Shown: piece by piece, positions 1 to 8,171 of the stretch | Layout of the letters: each line of letters starts with the position of its first letter | Numbering within the stretch: position 1 is the stretch's first letter | Assembly: GCF_017652985.1 (NCBI RefSeq) | Contig: NZ_JAGGDJ010000007.1 | Coordinates: 62,001 to 126,000, forward strand | Length of the DNA stretch: 64,000 nt | Origin: Paenibacillus artemisiicola | Lineage (GTDB): Bacteria > Bacillota > Bacilli > Paenibacillales > Paenibacillaceae | Direction: 5' to 3' | Notes under the pieces: model-generated | The model's input: only the letters and a program-made list of their open reading frames with translations | Told to the model about the DNA's origin: nothing | Database searches by the model: none | Translations under genes and position numbers: made by a program

Positions 1-707
1 GTGCCTCCCGTGGACAGCGTCAGCGCCGCTTTGTCGAGCGTGACGCCCGTCGCGCTGACCGGCGTCGAGGTGCCGATCGGCGTGCCGTATACCGTGATGT
101 TGCCGATTCGGCTCGTGCCGCCGGATCCGATCGGTTTATCGTTGACCGCTAAAGATGCGGCATCTATTCGCCAGCGCACATAAACCGTCGGCGAATCGTT
201 TACATCGGTTGGCAGCACATGGTTGCTGATAACGCCTGTCGTGTTATCGTTCGCTACGTTATACGTACCGCCGTCCGTTTTCCATGTCGAATTGTCAGTG
301 CTGTATTCCAGCAAAAAAGTTTTCGGCCCCGTTGCGGAGCTCTGCTGTACGGAAGACAGCGTAATGTTGTCGTAGCCAGTCGTGCTGAGCTTCACCAGCC
401 AGTACGAGGTTCCTGCCGACCAGCCGCTTGACGTGACCGAAATCGGGCTCGTTCCGACGACTGACATCGGTAAGGTGGATCCTACGGGGCCGATAACGGT
501 CGCGGGATTCCCCTTGTTCGCCGCGATGCCGTCGTTCGCATAATACGTCGTCGCATCCGCGGCGTTAAAATTGCTCCACTGCGCCAACAACTCCGGCGCC
601 CCGTCCGCGCGCGCCGTCCGCGGCTGCGGAAGCAGCATGCCGGCCAGCAAGACGAACGTCAGCGCCAGCCCGATCCACTTCCGGTTAGTACGTATAAAAG
701 ACTGCAT
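1..707 (-). CDS. Secreted surface protein, C-terminally truncated by the window edge
   Basis: Reading leftwards from the ATG at 705-707, the protein starts with MQSFIRTNRK and a hydrophobic stretch (WIGLALTFVLLAGMLL) ending near ARA-DGAPE, a clear Sec signal peptide. The next ~170 residues form a beta-rich domain opening with LLAQWSNFNAADATTY, of the kind found at the front of large secreted Paenibacillaceae hydrolases and nucleases. The last visible residues (ATGVTLDKAALTLSTGG) match the start of a BIG2 bacterial immunoglobulin-like repeat. The frame is open to base 1, so the catalytic or anchoring part lies outside the window. No well-spaced Shine-Dalgarno is visible. Its function cannot be assigned from this fragment. 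Confidence 0.75.
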   Translation of the reverse strand, partial: MQSFIRTNRKWIGLALTFVLLAGMLLPQPRTARADGAPELLAQWSNFNAADATTYYANDGIAANKGNPATVIGPVGSTLPMSVVGTSPISVTSSGWSAGTSYWLVKLSTTGYDNITLSSVQQSSATGPKTFLLEYSTDNSTWKTDGGTYNVANDNTTGVISNHVLPTDVNDSPTVYVRWRIDAASLAVNDKPIGSGGTSRIGNITVYGTPIGTSTPVSATGVTLDKAALTLSTGG

Positions 708-1001
708 TTCCGAGGTTCACGCTCCCTAAAAATATGTAATGCCCATTGATGACCGCACGACCTTTGCCCTATGCCATCAAAACGATTTCTGCGCTAATTC
801 AGTCCACCCACTCCTCTGCTGCAATCCCATCCACCCGACCCGTTAATCGTAACCCGACATATGTTGAAAAATAGCAAATATGCAGCGTATAAAGTATAAA
901 CCACCACTTTTGCGGATACCGCTTAAGAGATTGTAAAGGACCGAGCGCGAAACTCCGTTTTAATCGGGTCAAACATCCGGGAATTCGCGATAATTCGACA
1001 A
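708..1001. other. Intergenic region upstream of the truncated secreted gene
   Basis: About 290 bases without a supportable gene. It is more A+T-rich than the neighbours around 850-930 and must carry the promoter of the leftward secreted-protein gene, but I could not place a convincing -35/-10 pair. No recognised riboswitch was found. Confidence 0.5.
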
Positions 1002-1036
1002 AAATGGCTCCAAGGCCTACTCGCCTGGAGCCATTT
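1002..1036. terminator. Terminator downstream of ilvB
   Basis: Eleven-base inverted repeat AAATGGCTCCA / TGGAGCCATTT, extended by AGGC/GCC and flanked by T-rich sequence on both sides. It lies 87 bases past the ilvB stop and can work in both directions. Confidence 0.8.
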
Positions 1037-1122
1037 ATTTTGGATTAATTTACAAACTATTCATAAACCGCCGGCACGGTCCGGACACAACCCGCGCCAA
1101 CCCTGGCGTTATGCTGCCCTAC

Positions 1123-2991
1123 TCAAGCCTCCTGTTCGCCGAACCCGCCCAGGATCATCCGGTCCAGCGTCGTGCCGGCGACGACCATCGGATAGACGTT
1201 CTCGTCCATCGGCACCATGAACTCGACGAGCACGGGCGCCGGCGTGTCGAGCGCTTCCCGCCAGGCCTGCCGGGCTTCCGCCTTCGTGCTCGCCCGCAGG
1301 CCCTTAATACCGTACGCTTCGGCCAGCTTCACGAAATCGGGGCTGCCCGCCAGGTCGATCTGGCTGTAGCGCCGCTCGTACATGATCTCCTGCTGCTGCT
1401 TGACCATGCCGAGCACCTGATTGTTAATGACGACGATCTTAACCGGGATATTATGGATGGCGCATACCGCCATCTCCTGCGCGCACATCTGCATGCCGCC
1501 GTCGCCGTTGATCGAGACGACGAGCCGTCCGGGATTGCCGAGCTGGGCGCCGATGGCCGACGGGAAGCCGAAGCCCATCGTGCCCATGCCACCGGAGGTG
1601 ATCAGCGACCGCGGCCGGTTGAACTTGTAGTAATGCGCGGTCCACATTTGATGCTGGCCGACGTCCGTCGTCACGATCGCGTCGCCGCCCGTCGTCTCGT
1701 GGATCAGCTCGATGACGAACTGCGGCTTCAGTTCGGTCTCCGAATCGCGGTACCGCAGCGGGTACGCCGCCTTGTTCGCCCGCAGCTCCGCGAGCCAGGC
1801 CTCCGACCGGGCCGGCTTGGCCGCTTCGTTCGCGAACCGCAGCACGTCCTTGACGTCTCCGATGCAGACGATGTCCGTCCGCACGTTCTTGCCAACCTCC
1901 GCCGGGTCGATGTCGATATGGGCGATCGTCTTCGCCAGAGGCGCGAAGCCGTCCAGCTTCATCGTCACGCGGTCGTCGAACCGCGCGCCGATCGCGACCA
2001 GCAGGTCCGCACGCTGAATCGCCATGTTCGCCGCGTATTCGCCGTGATGGCCGGGCATGCCGAGCCACAGCTCGTGACTGCTCGCGAAGCCGCCGAGCCC
2101 GAGCAGCGTGGTGACGACCGGAACCCGGGTCTGTTCGGCAAACGCCAGCAGCTCGGCCGACGCGTTCGCGTAGACGACGCCCCCGCCGGCGATGATGACC
2201 GGCCGCTCCGCCGCCGCGATCGCGCCGAGCAGCCGCTTTACTTCGCCGGGATCCACGGCCGGCGCCGGCTCGTAGCCCCGGACCCGCGGCTCGTCCTCGG
2301 CCGGCCGGTACGCGAAGCGCTGATTGGACACGTCCTTCGGAATGTCGATCAGGACCGGTCCTTTGCGGCCGCTGTTCGCCACGTAAAACGCTTCGCGGAC
2401 GATGCGGGGCAGGTCGCCCGCGTCCCGTACGAAATAGCTGTGCTTCGTGATCGGCATGGTGATGCCGACGATGTCCGCCTCCTGGAACGCGTCCGTGCCG
2501 ATCAGGCCCGTCGGCACGTTGGCGGTGATGACGACGAGCGGCACGGAATCCATGTACGCCGTGGCGATGCCGGTCACGAGATTCGCCGCGCCCGGTCCGG
2601 AGGTCGCGAGGCAGACGCCGACCTTGCCCGTCGACCGCGCGTAGCCGTCCGCCGCATGCACGGCGCCCTGCTCGTGCCGCGCGAGCAGATGCTTGAAGTC
2701 CGGATTGTCCGTCATCGCGTCGTAGATATTCAGCGCGCTGCCGCCCGGATAGCCGAATACGCACTCGACGCCTTCGGCCAGCAGGCCGCGCAGCAGCGCT
2801 TCCGAGCCGGTGATCGTCTCCGGCTCCGGCGGGTACTCTCCGCTCGCCGCGGCGGAACGCCGCTCCTTCTCATTCGTTTCTCCCGCCTGTTCCGATTGCC
2901 CCGACTGCTCCGTCCGTTCCGCTTGGCTCTCCTGCTCCGTTGTTCCATTTCCCGCTTGCTCCGCCTGTTCCATCCATTCCATTCGTTTCAT
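1123..2991 (-). CDS. ilvB: Acetolactate synthase, large (catalytic) subunit
   Basis: 622-residue thiamine-diphosphate enzyme that condenses pyruvate to acetolactate (valine/leucine) or pyruvate plus 2-ketobutyrate (isoleucine). The N-terminal PYR domain has FGYPGGSALNIYDAM and the catalytic glutamate in RHEQGAVHAADGYAR. A central FAD/DHAP-fold domain follows, then the C-terminal PP domain with the ThDP motif GDGGMQM...NN near residues 490-520. The first ~55 residues are a Glu/Gln/Ser-rich low-complexity extension not needed by the family. The start at 2991 has GGGAGG eight bases upstream. No ilvN regulatory subunit or ilvC follows; a terminator comes 87 bases after the stop, so the catalytic subunit is transcribed alone. 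Expression should be controlled by the two T-box leaders upstream. Confidence 0.93.
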   Translation of the reverse strand: MKRMEWMEQAEQAGNGTTEQESQAERTEQSGQSEQAGETNEKERRSAAASGEYPPEPETITGSEALLRGLLAEGVECVFGYPGGSALNIYDAMTDNPDFKHLLARHEQGAVHAADGYARSTGKVGVCLATSGPGAANLVTGIATAYMDSVPLVVITANVPTGLIGTDAFQEADIVGITMPITKHSYFVRDAGDLPRIVREAFYVANSGRKGPVLIDIPKDVSNQRFAYRPAEDEPRVRGYEPAPAVDPGEVKRLLGAIAAAERPVIIAGGGVVYANASAELLAFAEQTRVPVVTTLLGLGGFASSHELWLGMPGHHGEYAANMAIQRADLLVAIGARFDDRVTMKLDGFAPLAKTIAHIDIDPAEVGKNVRTDIVCIGDVKDVLRFANEAAKPARSEAWLAELRANKAAYPLRYRDSETELKPQFVIELIHETTGGDAIVTTDVGQHQMWTAHYYKFNRPRSLITSGGMGTMGFGFPSAIGAQLGNPGRLVVSINGDGGMQMCAQEMAVCAIHNIPVKIVVINNQVLGMVKQQQEIMYERRYSQIDLAGSPDFVKLAEAYGIKGLRASTKAEARQAWREALDTPAPVLVEFMVPMDENVYPMVVAGTTLDRMILGGFGEQEA

Positions 2992-3007
2992 GCCCGGTTC
3001 CTCCCGA

Positions 3008-3345
3008 ATCGAAAATAACCTCTTCCTCCCCTCGCGGCAGACGTCGGCTGTCTGGCCAAGGGGCGAAAGAGGTCGATCGTTCGCGGTACCACCCGGGTTC
3101 GCCGAAACCTTGCGGCTTCGGCCTCTCGAGGCAGGGAGCGCCCTTGCGGCGCGCCTGCCTGCGGCACGGTAACGTGTGCCCGTCCGTCCGAGCCTACGCC
3201 CGCTGCGCCGGCATAGGCGCCAGCCGCGGGTTTCGGTCGGCCGCTCCGAGAGGACATCGCGCAGGGACTTAAGGCGAAGGTTTCAGCGTTCCCCCCGCTC
3301 TCTGGACGTAAGCACGTCCTGCGCTTTCTTCTCTTCATCGCGTTC
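3008..3345 (-). promoter_or_regulatory. T-box riboswitch, promoter-proximal to ilvB (second of two)
   Basis: Leftward leader. Stem I begins with the AGAGAG motif (about 3300) and closes with CTCTCGGAGC. The specifier position, by alignment to the upstream copy, reads GUC (valine; complement of 3253-3255), followed by C rather than the usual purine. The antiterminator bulge is GGTGGTACCGCGAA (complement of 3080-3093). A competing terminator pairs 3018-3032 with 3059-3073 and is followed by TATTTTC. T-boxes bind uncharged tRNA and allow read-through when the amino acid is scarce. The ilvB Shine-Dalgarno follows directly. Confidence 0.9.
3012..3073 (-). terminator. Regulated intrinsic terminator of the proximal T-box
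   Basis: Stem ACCTCTT(T)CGCCCCT / AGGGG-AGG-AAGAGGT on the minus strand, then a U-rich tail. It is mutually exclusive with the antiterminator formed by the T-box bulge. Confidence 0.8.
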
Positions 3346-3349
3346 GCCG

Positions 3350-3725
3350 TATAAGCCAAAAACCCCTTTCCTCCGAAGGCGCAGACATCCTGTCTGGCCA
3401 AGGGACGAAAGGGGTTCGATTTCGCGGTACCACCCTGGTTTGCCGACTTCTCGCGAAGCCGGCCTCATGAGGCGAGGAGCGTTCGCCGTGCGATCGAAGC
3501 GATCCGGCGCGTCCTGCCTGCGGCACGTTAACGGGTGCCGGCCCGTTCGCGCCTACGTCTCGCGCCACCGGGCATCAAGCGCCGGGGCCGGGATGTCGGG
3601 CGACCGCTCCGAGGGCGACATCGGACAAGGGCTTCCGGCGAAGGTTTCAGCTTTCCCCTCGCTCTCTGGACGGAAGGACCGTTTGCCTTTCTTTCTCATC
3701 ATCGCGTTGTCTGAATTTTCATTAT
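3350..3725 (-). promoter_or_regulatory. T-box riboswitch, distal (first of two) upstream of ilvB
   Basis: Complete leader just after the promoter. AGAGAG begins stem I (about 3660-3667). The specifier loop ends with GATGUC-G before CCCTCGGAGC, giving specifier GUC (valine; complement of 3617-3619) followed by a purine as expected. The T-box sequence GGTGGTACCGCGAA is the complement of 3421-3434. A terminator with stem AACCCCTTTC/GAAAGGGGTT (3361-3416) and a U-run completes it. Both leaders are close copies in core motifs and arrangement, implying duplication. Confidence 0.9.
3356..3416 (-). terminator. Regulated intrinsic terminator of the distal T-box
   Basis: Ten-base perfect stem AACCCCTTTC / GAAAGGGGTT read leftwards, followed by TTTTTGG. 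Confidence 0.82.
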
Positions 3726-3752
3726 CTTAGCACAAGGCCGAACCGTTGGCAA
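3724..3752 (-). promoter_or_regulatory. Sigma-A promoter of the T-box-ilvB transcript
   Basis: On the minus strand: -35 TTGCCA (complement of 3747-3752), a 17-base spacer and -10 TAAGAT (complement of 3724-3729). It sits immediately before the distal T-box leader and only 40 bases after the stop of the preceding permease gene. Confidence 0.7.
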
Positions 3753-3791
3753 TCCGGAATCCGATCGCCGCGGGAGACGGCAAATCCGCCG

Positions 3792-4616
3792 TTACCCCTT
3801 GACCGCCCCGTCCGTGATCCCCTGGATGACCCAGCGCTGGAAGAACGCGAAGATCAGCACGATCGGAATCGAGGCCAGGATCAGCGAGGCGAGAATAAGC
3901 GCCCAGTCCCGGCTGTACTTGCCGAAGAACATGTTGATCGTCAGGACGAGCGTGTATTGGCGGAAGTCGTTCAGCAGCAGCACCGGCAGCAGGAAGTCGT
4001 TCCACAGCCAAAGCAGGTTCAGCACGACGATGGTGAACGTGATCGGCAGCAGCAGCGGGAAGATGATCAGGAAGAACCCTTTCCATTCGCCGCACCCGTC
4101 CATGCTCGCGGACTCGTCGAGCTCCCGCGGGATGCCCTTCACGAAGCCGTGGTAGAGGAAGATCGCCATGTTGACGCCGAGTCCCGCGCAGACGACGCCG
4201 AGTCCGAACGGCGAGCCCTGCAGGCCGAGGTCGCGGGCCATCTTGGTCAGCGTGACCATGATCGTCTGGAACGGGATGAGCATCGACGCGACGAAGAGCA
4301 TGAAGATGGCGTTGCTGAGCTTGCCGCGCGTGCGGGACAGCTTGTAGCCCGCGAGCGAGCTGCAGGCGACGATGCCGACGATGCCCGTCACCGTGACGAC
4401 GACGGTGTTCCAGCCGCTGTGCAGCATGTTCGCTTTCTTGAACGCTTCGGCGTAATTATTGAATTTCAAGGCGGACGGCCAGCCCAGAACGGAGCTGTAC
4501 ACCTCGCCCTCCGTCTTGAACGAATTGACGATGGCCATGTAGATCGGGAACAGGAAGTAGACGGCCAGCAGGGCGAGCACGACCCACCCCAGCACGGAAT
4601 AGACGCGCTTGCTCAT
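3792..4616 (-). CDS. Carbohydrate ABC transporter permease (MalG-type)
   Basis: 274-residue inner-membrane protein with about six transmembrane helices; the first is WVVLALLAVYFLFPIYMAIV. It carries the EAA loop that docks on the ATPase (ELDESASMDGCGEWKGFFLI, residues ~175-195). With the partner permease it forms the pore of a CUT1-type sugar importer. Its ATG overlaps the partner's stop by four bases, so the two are translationally coupled. No ATPase gene is present; members of this class usually share one MsmX-type ATPase encoded elsewhere. The substrate is not deducible. No terminator is visible before the ilvB promoter. Confidence 0.9.
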   Translation of the reverse strand: MSKRVYSVLGWVVLALLAVYFLFPIYMAIVNSFKTEGEVYSSVLGWPSALKFNNYAEAFKKANMLHSGWNTVVVTVTGIVGIVACSSLAGYKLSRTRGKLSNAIFMLFVASMLIPFQTIMVTLTKMARDLGLQGSPFGLGVVCAGLGVNMAIFLYHGFVKGIPRELDESASMDGCGEWKGFFLIIFPLLLPITFTIVVLNLLWLWNDFLLPVLLLNDFRQYTLVLTINMFFGKYSRDWALILASLILASIPIVLIFAFFQRWVIQGITDGAVKG

Positions 4617-5509
4617 GCTTCCACCTCGCGCTTCTTCATGACCGTCACCTGAATCATGGTAATGACGAGGATGATCAAGAACAAGATGATCGCCTTGGCG
4701 CTGGCATACCCGTAACGGTTATTGCCTTGATACGCTTCCTCGAGGATATTCATCGTAATGACCTGCGTGCCGCGTCCGGGACCGCCCCCGGTCAAGGCGT
4801 AGACGAGGTCGTAGATCTTGAACGAGCTGTTCAGGGTCAGGAAGATGCAAATCGTCAGCGCGTGCGCGATCAGCGGCAGCGTGATGTAGCGAAGCATATG
4901 GAACGGCGTCGCCCCGTCGATGATCGCCGCTTCCTTCAGATGCTGCGGAATGCCCTGGATGGCCGACATGTAGATCAGCATCAGGGTGCCGACGCCGCCC
5001 CAGACGGAGACGAGCAGGATCGACCAGAACGAGATCTTGGGATCGCCGAGCCATGACAAATCCAGAAAACCGAACAACGCGTGCTCGGACAGCGCCGGAA
5101 TGACCTTCGAGAACACGAACACCCACATGAACGTGCTGATGATGACGCTGAGCATGTTCGGCATGAAGAAGATCGTCCGGAACAGTCCCTTCGCCCGCGT
5201 GCGGGATTCGATCAGCAGCGCCAGCAGCAGGGCGAGCACGTTCGTGAAAATCACGTCGAAGACGACGTATTTGGCGGTAAACAGGATCGCCGTGCGGAAA
5301 TACCGGTCGTCCCGCAGCGCCTCGACAAAATTCTGAATGCCGACGAAGCCGTACGTCTTGTTCAGACCGTTCCAGTCCGTGAAACTGTAGTACGAGCCTT
5401 GAAGCATCGGGATGACCAGAAACAGCAGGTAGAGCACGAAGGCGGGCAGCACGAACAAAATGAGCGACACGGTCGCCTTGCGGCGTCGGCTCGTCATGGT
5501 TGCATTCAC
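4613..5509 (-). CDS. Carbohydrate ABC transporter permease (MalF-type)
   Basis: 298-residue membrane protein starting MNATMTSRRRKATVSL and continuing into the first helix (ILFVLPAFVLYLLFLVIPML). The EAA motif is HLKEAAIIDGATPFHMLRYI (residues ~205-225). It forms the importer heterodimer with the permease encoded next, with a four-base overlap. A strong stem-loop separates it from the upstream binding-protein gene, which may lower permease expression relative to the lipoprotein. Confidence 0.9.
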   Translation of the reverse strand: MNATMTSRRRKATVSLILFVLPAFVLYLLFLVIPMLQGSYYSFTDWNGLNKTYGFVGIQNFVEALRDDRYFRTAILFTAKYVVFDVIFTNVLALLLALLIESRTRAKGLFRTIFFMPNMLSVIISTFMWVFVFSKVIPALSEHALFGFLDLSWLGDPKISFWSILLVSVWGGVGTLMLIYMSAIQGIPQHLKEAAIIDGATPFHMLRYITLPLIAHALTICIFLTLNSSFKIYDLVYALTGGGPGRGTQVITMNILEEAYQGNNRYGYASAKAIILFLIILVITMIQVTVMKKREVEA

Positions 5510-5520
5510 TCCTTAGGGAA

Positions 5521-5571
5521 GACGCGCCCCGCTTCCGCCCGCGCTAGAGGGCGGCGAAAGCGGGGTGCGCT
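5521..5571 (-). promoter_or_regulatory. Intercistronic stem-loop between binding protein and permeases
   Basis: GC-rich imperfect inverted repeat: GCGCCCCGCTTCCGCC near 5524-5539 pairs with GGCGGCGAAAGCGGGGTGCG near 5550-5569. It lies between the binding-protein stop and the permease start and has no U-run. Such hairpins often stabilise the upstream mRNA segment or partly terminate transcription. Confidence 0.55.
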
Positions 5572-5594
5572 CGTTGTGATCCGGGTCCGGTCGG

Positions 5595-6953
5595 TTACTT
5601 GTTGGCCGCGTTGGCTTCCTTCCACGCTTTGTCCAGGTCCTTGATGACGTCTTCCTTGGACAGCTTCTTGTCGTAGTAGGATTGCAGCGCCTTGCCCGAC
5701 TCGTCCTTGACCGCGGACGGAATAGCGGGATCGCGGTAGGATTGGCCCTTGTTCACGTACACGGCGGCGTCTTCCACCCAAGGATACGGCTTGAACGTAT
5801 GGTTCTTCGATACCGGGTTGAACTTCAGGCTTTGGTACAGGTCGTTCGACGCTTGGTCGTCGAGGATGAAGTTCAGCAGGTCGATCGCGACGTCCTTGTT
5901 CTTGCTGTTCGGCGGCACGGACAAGGCCGTGGATACCGAGACGTTGATGCGGAGCGAAGCCGGGTCGTCGTTGATCGGCAGCGGCGCGACGCCGAATTCC
6001 ATCTTGTCGTTCATCTTCAGGATGGCGTCCGCGTCCCACGTGCCCTGCACCCACATTGCCGCCTTGCCATTGGCGAAGTCGGCCGCGCCGTCGTCGTTGC
6101 CCTTCTCGAACGCGCGGTCCGTGCCGTTCGCGTTGACGAGATCGATGATGTCGAACATCTCCTTGATGTCGGCGAAGCTGCCTTGGTCGCTGTTCATTTT
6201 ATCCATGAAATCCGTATGGCTGCTGTTCACGAGCCCGCCGACCGTCAGCGGCAGGAACAATTGCGGAATCCAGCTTTCCTTGTAGCTGAGCAGGAACGGC
6301 GCGATTTTATTGTCCTTCAGCTTCTGCACGACCGCTTTCATCTCGGTGAGCGTCGTCGGCGGCGTAAGGCCGAGGTCGCTGAATATTTTCTTGTTGTACA
6401 GGTAGCCCCACGACAAGCTCTCCATCGGCACCGCGACGACCTTGCCGTCCATCGAGACGAGGTCCTTGATGCCGTCGATCAGCTTGCCCGCGAGCGGCTG
6501 GTCGGAGAGGTCGGTCAGGTAGCCGGCCTTGTAGAAGGACGGCATGTCGTTGCCGGCGTGCAGGCTGAAGACGTCCGGCACGTCGCCCGTGGCGAGGCGG
6601 GTCTTGAGGATTTGCGGGGCGTTGTCCGCGCCCGGATATTCGGAGTTGAACGTCACTTCGATGTTCTTCTCGGCTTTCTCTTTTTCCGCGAATTTCTCGA
6701 AGTACCCGTCGAACTGCTCGCGGAACCGGTCGAGACCGCCCAGGAAGATCTTGAGCTCGACCTTCTTCGGCGCGGCCGCCGGTTCGTTGCCGCCCGCCGT
6801 ATCGGCCGGCTGATTGTTCGCCGCCTGGTTGCCCCCGTCGCCGCCCGCGCTGCCGGCATTGGCGCCGTTGTTCGAATTGCCGCCCCCCGACGAGCAGGCT
6901 GCCGTCAATCCCAGCAATGCAACCGCTGCCAAGATCGAAATGGATTTCTTCAT
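5595..6953 (-). CDS. Sugar ABC transporter substrate-binding lipoprotein
   Basis: 452 residues. A signal peptide ends in the lipobox LTAAC, so Cys20 would be lipid-modified and the protein anchored outside the membrane. A Gly/Asn/Ala-rich linker precedes a family-1 extracellular solute-binding fold starting near residue 68 (VELKIFLGGLDRFREQF), with FANGKAAMWVQGTWDA typical of the hinge/ligand region. It captures an oligosaccharide for the two permeases downstream. The sensor kinase and AraC-type regulator encoded upstream probably control it, and a cre site overlaps its transcription start region. Confidence 0.92.
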   Translation of the reverse strand: MKKSISILAAVALLGLTAACSSGGGNSNNGANAGSAGGDGGNQAANNQPADTAGGNEPAAAPKKVELKIFLGGLDRFREQFDGYFEKFAEKEKAEKNIEVTFNSEYPGADNAPQILKTRLATGDVPDVFSLHAGNDMPSFYKAGYLTDLSDQPLAGKLIDGIKDLVSMDGKVVAVPMESLSWGYLYNKKIFSDLGLTPPTTLTEMKAVVQKLKDNKIAPFLLSYKESWIPQLFLPLTVGGLVNSSHTDFMDKMNSDQGSFADIKEMFDIIDLVNANGTDRAFEKGNDDGAADFANGKAAMWVQGTWDADAILKMNDKMEFGVAPLPINDDPASLRINVSVSTALSVPPNSKNKDVAIDLLNFILDDQASNDLYQSLKFNPVSKNHTFKPYPWVEDAAVYVNKGQSYRDPAIPSAVKDESGKALQSYYDKKLSKEDVIKDLDKAWKEANAANK

Positions 6954-6973
6954 TACAAGACCTCCCTAGGTTG

Positions 6974-6998
6974 TGATAACGCTTACGTAACGAGTATA
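6974..6998 (-). promoter_or_regulatory. Promoter -10 and cre (CcpA) site upstream of the binding-protein gene
   Basis: The complement of 6974-6987 reads CGTAAGCGTTATCA, matching 13 of 14 positions of the cre consensus TGWAAGCGYTWNCA. A -10-like TATACT (complement of 6993-6998) lies just upstream in the transcription direction. The cre therefore covers the expected start point, a roadblock position for CcpA repression. No good -35 is seen, which fits an activator-dependent promoter. Confidence 0.65.
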
Positions 6999-7097
6999 AC
7001 GGGGAGGCGTCGCGCTTGGCATTGGACCGCATTTGCGCGTTGTTATGGACGATATTGATATTCCGCGGCGCTCGCTAGGCGATTGCTAGGCACTTGC

Positions 7098-8171
7098 TCA
7101 GCGCTCGTCTGCCGCTTCCCGCCGCGCCTGGGCCGGCGTCATGCCCGTGATTTTCTTGAAGATGCGGTGAAAATACGTCAGGTCGGAGTAGCCGACGGCC
7201 TCCGCCGCGCTCTTGATCGACGCGGACGCCTGCAGCAGCCGGTTCGCCTCCTCCACCCGCCTCGTGATGATGTAATCCATCACCGTCGAGCCCGTCGCCT
7301 GCCGGAACGTCCGGGACAGATGCTCCTTGCTGACGAAGTAGAGCCCCGCGACCGATTCCAGCGTGATCGGATCGGCGAACGAACGGTCGATGAACCGCCG
7401 GATGTCCTCGATGTCGATGCGGTGCTTGCTGCGGCGGAGCTGGATCGTCTGCTCGAGCACCGCCCCGTACGCGGCGCGCAGCATGCCGATCCATTGCTCG
7501 AGCGGCGTGAAGTCCGTCACGAAGAACGAACCCGCCTGCTCCGGCAGGGCGGACGCGTCGTCGGCGCCGGCCTTGGCCGCGAGCTCGCCGAGCAGCAGCA
7601 TGAAATGCTTGTAGAGCAAATGGTACAGCCCCGGCGCCGCCTGCGCCTGCGTCCGCAGCAGCGCCTCCAGCGACGCGAACGACTCCCGGACCGCGCCCGC
7701 CTGCAGCTCCTGGAACTGCCGCGAGATCAGCTCCTTGTATTCCGTGACGACGCTCATGACGTCCTTGCCGAGCGGCTGCGCGGCGTGCAGCCCCCGGGCG
7801 ATGCGCAGCTCCGACGCCGCCTTCTCCAGCGCCCGGTTCAGCTCCTCCGCCTGGACCGGCTTCAGGATGTATTCGTCGACCTTGGAGAGGATCGCCTGCT
7901 TCGTGTACGCGAAGTCGTCGAAGCCGCTGATGACGATCTTGCGGATGAACGGATAGTCCTCCGTCAGCTTCCGCAGCAGCTCCGCGCCGTCCATCCCGCG
8001 CATGCGCATGTCCGTGATGACGATGTCCGGATGGATCTCGTCGATGATCCGCAGGCCGCTCAGGCCCTCCTCCGCCTCCTCGACTTGCTCGATGCCGAAG
8101 CGCGTCCAATCCGCGAGCCGCTTGATGCTGTCGCGCGTCCAAAATTCGTCGTCGATGATGACCGCCTTCAT
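7098..8171 (-). CDS. Two-component response regulator, AraC-type output
   Basis: 357 residues. The N-terminal receiver domain (1-120) has the phospho-acceptor aspartate in DIVITDMRMRGMDG and the conserved lysine in EYILKPVQAEE. A middle linker is followed by a C-terminal AraC/XylS double helix-turn-helix (~255-350), including SKEHLSRTFRQATG and YFHRIFKKITGMTPAQ. It belongs to the YesN family. The start overlaps the kinase stop by four bases, so both proteins are made together. The probable target is the sugar ABC transporter operon that begins 145 bases downstream. Confidence 0.93.
   Translation of the reverse strand: MKAVIIDDEFWTRDSIKRLADWTRFGIEQVEEAEEGLSGLRIIDEIHPDIVITDMRMRGMDGAELLRKLTEDYPFIRKIVISGFDDFAYTKQAILSKVDEYILKPVQAEELNRALEKAASELRIARGLHAAQPLGKDVMSVVTEYKELISRQFQELQAGAVRESFASLEALLRTQAQAAPGLYHLLYKHFMLLLGELAAKAGADDASALPEQAGSFFVTDFTPLEQWIGMLRAAYGAVLEQTIQLRRSKHRIDIEDIRRFIDRSFADPITLESVAGLYFVSKEHLSRTFRQATGSTVMDYIITRRVEEANRLLQASASIKSAAEAVGYSDLTYFHRIFKKITGMTPAQARREAADER

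Noticed and set aside
708..1001. Possible c-di-GMP riboswitch before the truncated secreted gene
   Set aside because: Only a fragment resembling AGGGCAAA is present; the GACGCAAAGCC half is missing.
1111..3018. Plus-strand open frame opposite ilvB
   Set aside because: Same shadow effect; ilvB has clear family motifs and T-box control.
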